Shown here: one piece after another, positions 57,776 through 64,000 of the stretch
How positions within the stretch are numbered: the stretch's first letter is position 1
Layout: each line of letters begins with the position of its first letter
Assembly: GCF_023700005.1 (NCBI RefSeq)
Contig: NZ_JAMLJK010000005.1
Span: forward strand, 90,200 to 154,199
DNA: 64,000 nucleotides
From: Larsenimonas rhizosphaerae
Lineage (GTDB): Bacteria; Pseudomonadota; Gammaproteobacteria; Pseudomonadales; Halomonadaceae
Direction: 5' to 3'
The notes under the pieces: generated by a model
What the model saw: the letters and a program-made list of their open reading frames with translations, nothing else
The model's database searches: none
Told to the model about the DNA's origin: nothing
Made by a program: the position numbers and the translations under genes

Positions 57776-58528
57776 ATGACCGAGCCATCTTACCGCGACG
57801 CGCTCTTTACGACACCCCTGGACGACGTCGCCAGTTTTTCCTTCGACGAGCAGGTTGTCCAATGCTTTCCGGACATGATCCGCCGCTCCGTGCCGGGCTA
57901 TGGCCAGATTATCGGCATGATCGGCGTGCTCGCCAGACGCTACCTGCCTCCTGAAGGCCATATCTACGATCTGGGCTGTTCCCTGGGAGCCTCGACCTTT
58001 TCGATCTGTCGACAACTGCCCCCTGATGCCTTCACGCTCGATGCCGTTGACCTGTCTCCGCCCATGATCGCCCGGGCCCGCGAAGTGCTGGCCGACAGCT
58101 ACCCCACGCACCGCATCAGGCTGTATGAAGGGGATATACGCACCCTTGAGTATCGACCGGCGGACATGATCGTGCTCAATTTTACCCTGCAGTTTCTGGC
58201 CCCCGAGGAGCGTGATCAGGTGATCCAGTCACTGGCCGACGCCCTGAACCCCGGTGGTCTGCTGGTGCTGTCCGAAAAAATTGTCGACGACAACCCCGCC
58301 AGTGAGCAACTGCTCTTTGAACTTCATCACGACTTCAAGCGTGCCAATGGCTACAGCGACCTTGAAATCAGCCAGAAGCGCAGCGCCCTGGAAGATGTAA
58401 TGATCACTGACAGCCTGACGACCCATCATGAGCGCCTGGCACGTGCCGGTCTGACACGCAGTGTCACCTGGTTTCGCCAGTTGAACTTTGCCTCCATGAT
58501 TGCCTTCAAGCCCGGAACCGCTGACTGA
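57776..58528 (+). CDS. cmoA: Carboxy-S-adenosylmethionine synthase CmoA
   Basis: CmoA makes carboxy-SAM from SAM and prephenate. The 250-residue product has the SAM-binding motif YDLGCSLGASTFSICRQL, DLSPPMIARAREVL and VLNFTLQFLAPEERDQVIQSL, with the CmoA-typical VVQCFPDMIRRSVPGYGQIIGMIG N-terminal block and C-terminal SVTWFRQLNFASMIAFKP. It is followed by cmoB after one base, so the pair is a tight operon. The product is used by CmoB to modify U34 of tRNAs. Confidence 0.97.
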   Translation: MTEPSYRDALFTTPLDDVASFSFDEQVVQCFPDMIRRSVPGYGQIIGMIGVLARRYLPPEGHIYDLGCSLGASTFSICRQLPPDAFTLDAVDLSPPMIARAREVLADSYPTHRIRLYEGDIRTLEYRPADMIVLNFTLQFLAPEERDQVIQSLADALNPGGLLVLSEKIVDDNPASEQLLFELHHDFKRANGYSDLEISQKRSALEDVMITDSLTTHHERLARAGLTRSVTWFRQLNFASMIAFKPGTAD

Positions 58529-58529
58529 C

Positions 58530-59513
58530 ATGCCGATAGATCCGCGCCACTTACCGCTTTATCACGCCTTTATCGAACACGATCTGGCCCCGTGGCTCGC
58601 CTGCCTGCCTGCCCAGCTGGCAGAGGGGCTGGATACACGCCGCCATGGTGACCTTTCCGGGTGGCTCCGGGTACTCGACAAGCTGGGTAACGTCAAGGAA
58701 CCGCGCGTCAGCCTCACCACCCCCCATGTCAGCGTTGATGCCGACCTGTCCGAGGGTGATCAGCAGCGCTGCGCCAATCTGCTCAAGGCCCTCGCCCCCT
58801 GGCGCAAGGGCCCATGGCGAGTAGGCACCACCGTCATCGATACCGAATGGCACTCGGACTGGAAGTGGGAGCGGCTGGCGCCTCATATCAGCGACCTGAC
58901 CGAGCGTCGGGTGCTGGATGTGGGCGGCGGCAATGGCTATCACGGCTTTCGAATGGCCGGCGCCGGTGCGCGGCTGGTAATTGTGATAGACCCCTCTCCA
59001 CGCTTTTACTGTCAGTTTCATGCCATCAGGCAACTGATGGGGCCACAGGCACCGGACGTGCATTTTCTGCCGGTAGGCATCGAGGATGTACCCGCCCGGC
59101 TTGAAACCTTTGACACGACCTTCTCGATGGGCGTGCTTTATCACCGTCGCTCGCCCATCGATCACCTGCTGGCCCTGCGTGATACGTTGCGCCCAGGCGG
59201 TGAGCTGGTACTTGAAACCCTGGTAGTGGAAGGTGATGAGCACACGGTACTGGTGCCCGGCGAGCGCTACGCGCAAATGCCCAACGTCTACTTCCTCCCC
59301 TCCTCCCTCGCACTGGCGCAATGGCTGACACGCGCCGGCTTTACCAACGTGCGCATCGTGGATGAAGCCGTCACGACACGGGATGAGCAGCGCCGCACGG
59401 ACTGGATGACCTACCAGTCCCTGGCCGACTTTCTCGACCCGAACGATCCGACCCGCACCATTGAAGGTTACCCGGCCCCCAGGCGAGCGGTACTGATCGC
59501 CGAACGCACCTGA
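58530..59513 (+). CDS. cmoB: tRNA U34 carboxymethyltransferase CmoB
   Basis: CmoB transfers a carboxymethyl group from carboxy-SAM to 5-hydroxyuridine-34, giving cmo5U. The 327-residue product has the methyltransferase core RRVLDVGGGNGYHGFRMAGAGARLVIVIDPSPRF and the family blocks TEWHSDWKWERLAPHI, TTFSMGVLYHRRSPIDHLLALRD and TSLADFLDP-like YQSLADFLDPNDPTRTIEGYPAPRRAVLIAER. The start lies one base after the cmoA stop. The 10-codon open extension upstream overlaps cmoA and was excluded. Confidence 0.97.
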   Translation: MPIDPRHLPLYHAFIEHDLAPWLACLPAQLAEGLDTRRHGDLSGWLRVLDKLGNVKEPRVSLTTPHVSVDADLSEGDQQRCANLLKALAPWRKGPWRVGTTVIDTEWHSDWKWERLAPHISDLTERRVLDVGGGNGYHGFRMAGAGARLVIVIDPSPRFYCQFHAIRQLMGPQAPDVHFLPVGIEDVPARLETFDTTFSMGVLYHRRSPIDHLLALRDTLRPGGELVLETLVVEGDEHTVLVPGERYAQMPNVYFLPSSLALAQWLTRAGFTNVRIVDEAVTTRDEQRRTDWMTYQSLADFLDPNDPTRTIEGYPAPRRAVLIAERT

Positions 59514-59820
59514 TCTGCTGGCCGCCGCGGCCAGGGGGTATCCTGGATCCCCCTGAGCCCCACGGCTTTTTTGGCAGGACCGGCTCACCCGCTGATGAAG
59601 ATGAACAGCCGCCTGCGGCCCGGTCACCCGTGCCTTCATGACACCGCCATACCTCATGTGCCAGCACCTCAGACCGATACGGTCAGGCGAGGCAGTGACG
59701 CAATCCCATGGGTCATGACCCCGTGATGGCAATAAATGACCGATACATGTCAGCCGACGTCCGGCCATGAGCAGGCCAGCCCGTCACACTGAGCACTCAT
59801 TCACTCACGGGAACCTCCTC
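59514..59820. other. 307-base intergenic region between cmoB and the isochorismatase gene
   Basis: I see no gene here. Directly after cmoB is the inverted repeat CTGGCCGC-C-GCGGCCAG (59518-59534), possibly a weak terminator without a T run. The rest holds no RNA gene or convincing promoter that I can name. The open frames on the opposite strand are shadows of cmoB. Confidence 0.5.
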
Positions 59821-60387
59821 ATGACATCGGCGCTACTGGTTATTGATGCCCAGCAATCCTTTATCTCACGCCCCTTTTGGGACACATCACTGGTAGATCA
59901 ATGGGTGCCCGCCCAACGCGCTCTGATCGAGGCCGCCGAACAGGCAGGCATTGCCATCGTGCGGATTCTGCATGCGGCACCCGGAAGCCACGGGCCCTTT
60001 GATCCCGAGTCAGGGCAGGTATACCCACTGGAGGACGTGGCATTCACGCCCGCGGTCACTTTCATCAAGACCGCCCACAATGCGTTCAGCGACACCGGAC
60101 TTGATCGCTGGCTACGCACCAGACAGATTACCCGGCTGGCCATCAGCGGCATTCGCACCGAACAATGCTGTGAAACGACAGCTCGAGTAGCCAGCGATCT
60201 GGGCTATCAGGTCGACTTTGTCAGCGACGCCACCCTGACCTTTCCGATGACACGAAATGACCGCACCTGGTCTGCACAGGATATCCGCAGTCGTACCGAG
60301 CTGGTTCTGGAGGGACGGTTTGCGCGTATCATTGATGCCGCATCGCTTTGCCGCACATGGACCGCCAATGACACCCCCACCCCTTGA
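59821..60387 (+). CDS. Isochorismatase-fold cysteine hydrolase
   Basis: The 188-residue protein has the isochorismatase-like fold with the triad pattern: Asp in LLVIDAQQSF, a Lys in FIKTAHNAFSDTGLD, and the catalytic Cys in AISGIRTEQCCETTARVASDLGYQVDFVSDATLTF. Family members cleave amides or isochorismate; the substrate here is unknown. Its last 20 bases overlap the GlxA-type regulator, so the two are translated together, and the regulator probably controls it. The start at 59821 is chosen because the upstream part of the frame is not similar to the family. Confidence 0.88.
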   Translation: MTSALLVIDAQQSFISRPFWDTSLVDQWVPAQRALIEAAEQAGIAIVRILHAAPGSHGPFDPESGQVYPLEDVAFTPAVTFIKTAHNAFSDTGLDRWLRTRQITRLAISGIRTEQCCETTARVASDLGYQVDFVSDATLTFPMTRNDRTWSAQDIRSRTELVLEGRFARIIDAASLCRTWTANDTPTP

Positions 60388-61333
60388 TGTCACTATTCTC
60401 ATGCTGCCCGGCCAGGTCCCGCTGGACCTCGCCGGGCCTGTACAGGTATTTACATGTGCCAGGCATCATGCTCCCGATCTGGCACTTCGATTCATTGGCC
60501 CACAGGAAAGCATCGAATGGCTGGATAGCCTGACGCTGAGTGGCATCACGCCGATGCCGGACGTACTCGAAACCGATCTGCTGGTCGTTCCCGGTCAGTA
60601 CACCTGCCAGACCAGCCATCTTCATCAGCAGGATTGTGTGGCCTGGCTTTCGCGACAGAGGCATGTCAAAACCATCATGGCCATCTGTTCCGGCGCACTG
60701 CTCATGGGCCGCGCCGGCTTGTTGAATGGACGACGCTGCACCACTCACCATCGGCTCCGACAGCCCCTGCGCCAACTGGCGCCGGATGCGCTGGCTCAGG
60801 AAGACTGCATCTTTATCGAGGATGGTCCTGTACTTACCAGTGCCGGTATTTCAACCGGTATCGACACGGCGCTTTACTGGGTACAGGCACATCTGGGAGC
60901 CAGTGCAGCGCTCGCGGTCGCACGCGAGATGGTGCTGTACGCCAGACGAAGCGGACAGGAACCACAGCTCGGAGTGCGGCTTGAAGGGCGCAACCATGTC
61001 AGCGAACGACTTCATCGCCTGCAGGATGATATCTGCAATGCCATCAGCGCCGCCTGGACATTGCCCGTCATGGCCGATAAGGCTGCCATCAGCTCTCGCC
61101 AGCTTCATCGACTGTTCATCGATCATATCGGCTGTACTCCCCATGCCTGGCTGACACATTTGAGGCTGGGGGAAGCGCGCCAGCTACTGCTCGAAACGCG
61201 CCATGGCATCGACACCATTGCCGAGCAGGTCGGCATGGAAACTCGCCAGTTTCGCCGCCAATGGACACATGTTCACGGTCTTTCGCCTTCGCAATGGCGG
61301 CGCAGGGCAACAGCCGCGCATCCGGGCCATTGA
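60368..61333 (+). CDS. GlxA family transcriptional regulator (DJ-1/PfpI + AraC)
   Basis: The 321-residue protein has an N-terminal class-I glutamine amidotransferase-like domain (VTILMLPGQVPLDLAGPVQVF; the elbow AICSGALLMGRAGLLNGRRCTTHHRL) and a C-terminal AraC/XylS pair of helix-turn-helix motifs (DKAAISSRQLHRLFIDHIGCTPHAWLTHLRLGEARQLL and DTIAEQVGMETRQFRRQW). This is the FtrA/GlxA layout. The GlxA elbow residue is Cys, as in members that may bind ligands rather than cleave them. It overlaps the isochorismatase gene by 20 bases. The long open frame upstream (from 60257) lies inside that gene. Confidence 0.93.
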   Translation: MTPPPLDVTILMLPGQVPLDLAGPVQVFTCARHHAPDLALRFIGPQESIEWLDSLTLSGITPMPDVLETDLLVVPGQYTCQTSHLHQQDCVAWLSRQRHVKTIMAICSGALLMGRAGLLNGRRCTTHHRLRQPLRQLAPDALAQEDCIFIEDGPVLTSAGISTGIDTALYWVQAHLGASAALAVAREMVLYARRSGQEPQLGVRLEGRNHVSERLHRLQDDICNAISAAWTLPVMADKAAISSRQLHRLFIDHIGCTPHAWLTHLRLGEARQLLLETRHGIDTIAEQVGMETRQFRRQWTHVHGLSPSQWRRRATAAHPGH

Positions 61334-61351
61334 TGCCATCAGTCGTGGCAT

Positions 61352-61390
61352 TTGACGCCCTCCTGATGTATAACAATAATTCTCATTATC
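61352..61390 (+). promoter_or_regulatory. Predicted promoter and Fur box of the HemS-like gene
   Basis: TTGACG (61352-61357), a 17-base spacer and AATAAT (61375-61380) form a good sigma-70 promoter. Positions 61372-61390 match the 19-base Fur consensus at 14 positions (AACAATAATTCTCATTATC), covering the -10 box. Repression by Fe-loaded Fur is expected. Confidence 0.75.
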
Positions 61391-61446
61391 AGTGACACGA
61401 TCATCCAGGGCTTCGGCCGTCGACATTCAACAAGGGGGGAAGGAAG

Positions 61447-62421
61447 ATGACGGATATCAATGCCTTGCGGGCGGCCTATCAGGAAGCCAGACTACGTGCT
61501 CCCCACTGGAACAGCTACCGGCTTGCAACGACACTCGGCGTCAGCGAGGGTGAGCTGATGGCGGCCCGACTGGATGACACCGACACCCTGGGCGAAGAAG
61601 TACATGGCCTGGCACTGACGCCCTGCGATCTGGCACTCGCCCTGCCACGGCTGGGCGAGTTGCGTATCGCCACCCGCTCACGCCATGGTGAGCTGACAAG
61701 CCTTATCCAGCGGATGACCGTCCGCGGCAATGATTACAGCGCCGCCCTCAAGGCACAGAATGGCCTGAGCATGCAGTGGCTGCTGCCTCACTGGCACTGG
61801 GCCTGCCTGCGGCGCAGTTTCTCCAAAAGCCATACGCTGGGCTGGACGTTGCAGGTCTTTGACCGCTTCGGACAGGCACTGCATACCCTGGAGGCCTGCG
61901 AACCCCGCGCCGGTGGCTGGTCCTGGCTGCTGGACAAGGCGCTCGATGAAGTGCCCCGCTTTACAAGACGCATTGCCACCCCGACGCCTGCCATTGACCG
62001 GCAGGCGCTGCTGACAACCTGGCAGCACCTGCGTCACCACGACGATTATCGCCGCCTGTTAAGCGACCACGGCCTGTCCCCTCTTGACCTGAATCGCGCC
62101 CTTGAAGGCCGATTCAGCCGGCAGTGTGCACCGGCGCGCTTCTCCACCGCGCTGGAGGAAGCACTGGAATCACAAGCATCCATCGTGCTGTCCATGCCCT
62201 CACGGGCAGGCCTGCACCGACATGCCACCACGCTTCAGCAGATCGAACGACACCCCTCGCACCTTGCCATTCAGGGACGAAAAGTCACGCTGGGGCTGGA
62301 TACGGATGCACTGACCAGTGTCTGGCAGGTAGAACGGTGCAGTGAATCATGCCTGGAACACTGGCTGGAGGCCTTTGATAGCGACGGTGAACTGATGGCG
62401 TCGGTACGCCTGGCCGCCTGA
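61447..62421 (+). CDS. HemS/ChuS-like hemin-degrading factor family
   Basis: The 324-residue protein has the two-fold HemS layout. Repeat one includes NSYRLATTLGVSEGELMAARLDD and WTLQVFDRFGQALHTLEA; repeat two includes WQHLRHHDDYRRLLSDHGLSPLDLNRALEG and WQVERCSESCLEHWLEAFDSDGELMASVRL. HemS/ChuS proteins take up and break down heme in the cytosol. Similarity is moderate. When aligned with the VHQFF block of ChuS, the axial His position is Asp here, with His one residue before. The Fur box upstream supports a heme/iron role. The ribosome-binding site is ggaagga. It stands alone; no hemin transporter genes are next to it. Confidence 0.78.
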   Translation: MTDINALRAAYQEARLRAPHWNSYRLATTLGVSEGELMAARLDDTDTLGEEVHGLALTPCDLALALPRLGELRIATRSRHGELTSLIQRMTVRGNDYSAALKAQNGLSMQWLLPHWHWACLRRSFSKSHTLGWTLQVFDRFGQALHTLEACEPRAGGWSWLLDKALDEVPRFTRRIATPTPAIDRQALLTTWQHLRHHDDYRRLLSDHGLSPLDLNRALEGRFSRQCAPARFSTALEEALESQASIVLSMPSRAGLHRHATTLQQIERHPSHLAIQGRKVTLGLDTDALTSVWQVERCSESCLEHWLEAFDSDGELMASVRLAA

Positions 62422-62431
62422 TTCGGATATG

Positions 62432-62458
62432 AAAACGCCCGGATTATCCGGGCGTTTT
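62432..62458. terminator. Bidirectional terminator between the HemS-like gene and cysN
   Basis: AAAACGCCCGGA-TTA-TCCGGGCGTTTT is a perfect 12-bp stem with A and T tails on both sides, between convergent genes. Confidence 0.94.
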
Positions 62459-62478
62459 GTCAACCAGTGCCAGCACCT

Positions 62479-63903
62479 TCAGCGATTAAGCAGTTCGCGA
62501 ACGTCCCTGGCTTCCCAGTGCGGGAAATACTTGCGCACCAGCGCATTCAACTCGATCTCGAACCCCTGCCAGTCCACATCGGTTCCGGTGGACGTGCCAC
62601 TCAGGGCATCACGCACCATGCCGGCCCCCACGGTCACGTTGGTCAGCCGATCGATCACGATGAAGCTGCCCGTGCCCGGACTCCTGCGGTAGTTGTCGAT
62701 CGGCACCGGGGAGGTCAGCTCCACCTGACACCGCCCGATGGCATTGAGCACCAGCTCATCGGCGGCGTGGTGATCCAGGGTGTTGACGTCAATCTGGTAG
62801 TCGATGTGCCGGATCTGGCCGCTGACTTCCCGTGTACCGATCTTGATGTCGTACGCCCTGCCCGGCTGCATCGCCTGTTCGTGCATCCAGACAATGTCCG
62901 CCGTGAAGGCGTTGGATTCCGCAATTTCTGCATCCGCGGCGACCAGCCAGTCCCCCCGGGAGATGTCGATCTCGTCGTCCAGGGTCACGGTGATGGCCCG
63001 GCCCGGGTATGCCGCGTCCAGATCACCATCAAAGGTGACGATCCGTTCCACGGTCGAGGTCTTGCCGGAGGGCAGTGCCCTGACCGATTGACCCGGCCGC
63101 AGGATGCCGGCCGCCAGAGTGCCGCAGTAGCCGCGGAAGTCGAGGTTGGGCCGATTGACGTACTGCACCGGCAGGCGCAGGTCCGTCAGGTTCTGGTCAC
63201 GGCTCAGTTCGATGCCTTCAAGCAGGGCCAGCAGCGGCTGGCCGGTGTACCAGTTCATGTGCTCGCTGGCGTTGACGACGTTATCGCCTTCCAGCGCGGA
63301 CATGGGCACAAAGTACAGTTTCGGTGCGTCGAGCTTGTCGGCAAACTGCTTGTACTGCTCGACAATTTCGTTGAAGCGGGCTTCACCGTATTCGACCAGA
63401 TCCATCTTGTTGACCGCGATCACCAGATGCTGAATGCCCAGCAGGTCGGCGATGAAGCTGTGCCGACGGGTCTGGGTCTGCACGCCGTAACGCGCATCGA
63501 TCAGGATGACCGCCAGGCTTGCCGTCGAGGCGCCGGTAGCCATGTTGCGGGTGTACTGCTCGTGCCCCGGGGTATCGGCGATGATGAACTTGCGCTTGTC
63601 GGTCGAGAAGAAGCGGTAGGCGACATCGATGGTGATGCCCTGCTCCCGCTCGGACTGCAGCCCGTCGACCAGTAACGCCAGGTCCACCTTGTCACCGGTG
63701 GTACCGCTTTTTTTCGAATCGCGAGTGATCGCGGCCAGCTGATCCTCGTAGATCATCTTGGAGTCGTGCAGCAGGCGCCCGATCAGGGTGGACTTGCCAT
63801 CATCGACGCTGCCGCAGGTGATGAAGCGCAGCAGGTCCTTGTTCTCGTGTTCCTTCAGGTATTGCTCGATGTTCTCAGCAATCAGATCGGATTGGTGTGC
63901 CAT
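62479..63903 (-). CDS. cysN: Sulfate adenylyltransferase subunit 1 CysN
   Basis: CysN is the GTPase subunit that drives ATP sulfurylase, the first step of sulfate assimilation. The 474-residue protein has EF-Tu-like motifs: G1 [15 protein letters not shown], switch regions with [14 protein letters not shown]3 [17 protein letters not shown] and G4 NKMDL. Two beta-barrel domains follow. The length matches a stand-alone CysN without a fused APS kinase (CysC). The ATG overlaps the cysD stop by one base (TAATG). Confidence 0.97.
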   Translation of the reverse strand: MAHQSDLIAENIEQYLKEHENKDLLRFITCGSVDDGKSTLIGRLLHDSKMIYEDQLAAITRDSKKSGTTGDKVDLALLVDGLQSEREQGITIDVAYRFFSTDKRKFIIADTPGHEQYTRNMATGASTASLAVILIDARYGVQTQTRRHSFIADLLGIQHLVIAVNKMDLVEYGEARFNEIVEQYKQFADKLDAPKLYFVPMSALEGDNVVNASEHMNWYTGQPLLALLEGIELSRDQNLTDLRLPVQYVNRPNLDFRGYCGTLAAGILRPGQSVRALPSGKTSTVERIVTFDGDLDAAYPGRAITVTLDDEIDISRGDWLVAADAEIAESNAFTADIVWMHEQAMQPGRAYDIKIGTREVSGQIRHIDYQIDVNTLDHHAADELVLNAIGRCQVELTSPVPIDNYRRSPGTGSFIVIDRLTNVTVGAGMVRDALSGTSTGTDVDWQGFEIELNALVRKYFPHWEARDVRELLNR

Positions 63904-64000
63904 TAGAAGTACCCTTCCCGTTTCTTTTTCTCCATCGATCCGGCCTGGTCATGGTCGATGGCCCGGCCCGAACGCTCTGACGTGCGGGTCAGCAGCATTT
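63903..64000 (-). CDS. cysD: Sulfate adenylyltransferase subunit 2 CysD (3' end only)
   Basis: Only the last 31 codons are in the window. The C-terminus reads [15 protein letters not shown] followed by [16 protein letters not shown], a close match to the CysD end. CysD makes adenosine-5'-phosphosulfate, with CysN supplying GTP-driven energy. The TAA stop overlaps the cysN ATG, so the pair is translationally coupled. The rest of the gene lies beyond the window. Confidence 0.95.
   Translation of the reverse strand, partial: MLLTRTSERSGRAIDHDQAGSMEKKKREGYF

Overview
The window is a stretch of housekeeping chromosome from a gamma-proteobacterium. It is most likely a member of the Halomonadaceae (Halomonas/Kushneria-like). 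This rests on protein character, on gene orders such as mnmA-hflD-purB-roxA and hflK-hflC-hisZ-purA, and on the absence of phage, insertion sequences, tRNA, rRNA or CRISPR. The genus is inference. Coding density is high, and most genes have a recognisable family.

Layout. Positions 1-4700 hold mnmA (5' end outside the window), hflD, purB, the ribosomal oxygenase roxA and a GNAT acetyltransferase. Positions 4.8-8.8 kb form an envelope block: a SlyB-type lipoprotein, an LpxR-type lipid A deacylase, an InaA/LPS-kinase-like protein and two OmpW-type barrels. Three of these genes share an upstream palindrome. Positions 8.9-13.8 kb carry brnQ, yqcC, a DUF3549 gene with rimB-rimK, and a DUF2383 protein. 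Positions 13.8-20.5 kb (minus strand) carry sanA and a complete sufR-B-C-D-S-T operon whose promoter contains a palindrome over its -10 box.

Positions 20.6-33.6 kb (minus strand) are the classical nnr-tsaE-amiB-mutL-miaA-hfq-hflX-hflK-hflC supra-operon followed by hisZ and purA. Positions 33.7-46.3 kb continue the same ancestral neighbourhood (queG, orn, rsgA, psd, efp, epmA, epmB). It is interrupted by an NCS2 purine permease, a rhodanese, and a three-subunit Tat-exported GMC dehydrogenase with a triheme cytochrome c.

Positions 46.3-57.6 kb hold an emfourin/protealysin-like M4 protease pair, a PilZ/HD-GYP protein with an altered metal site, serB, parC, parE, yqiA and pgi. Positions 57.8-64 kb hold cmoA-cmoB, an isochorismatase-fold hydrolase overlapping a GlxA-type regulator, a Fur-box-preceded HemS-like protein, and cysN with the 3' end of cysD.

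How the genes work together. Several pathway sets are complete or nearly so: EF-P with its lysylation enzymes EpmA and EpmB; both subunits of topoisomerase IV; tRNA modification (MnmA, MiaA, TsaE, QueG, CmoA/B); Fe-S cluster assembly with its own regulator; and the HflK/HflC/HflX group with Hfq. I did not find a clearly new multi-gene defence or mobile system. The least explained items are the shared envelope-gene palindrome, the leader hairpin before the dehydrogenase operon, the altered HD-GYP protein, and the DUF3549-rimB-rimK-DUF2383 group.
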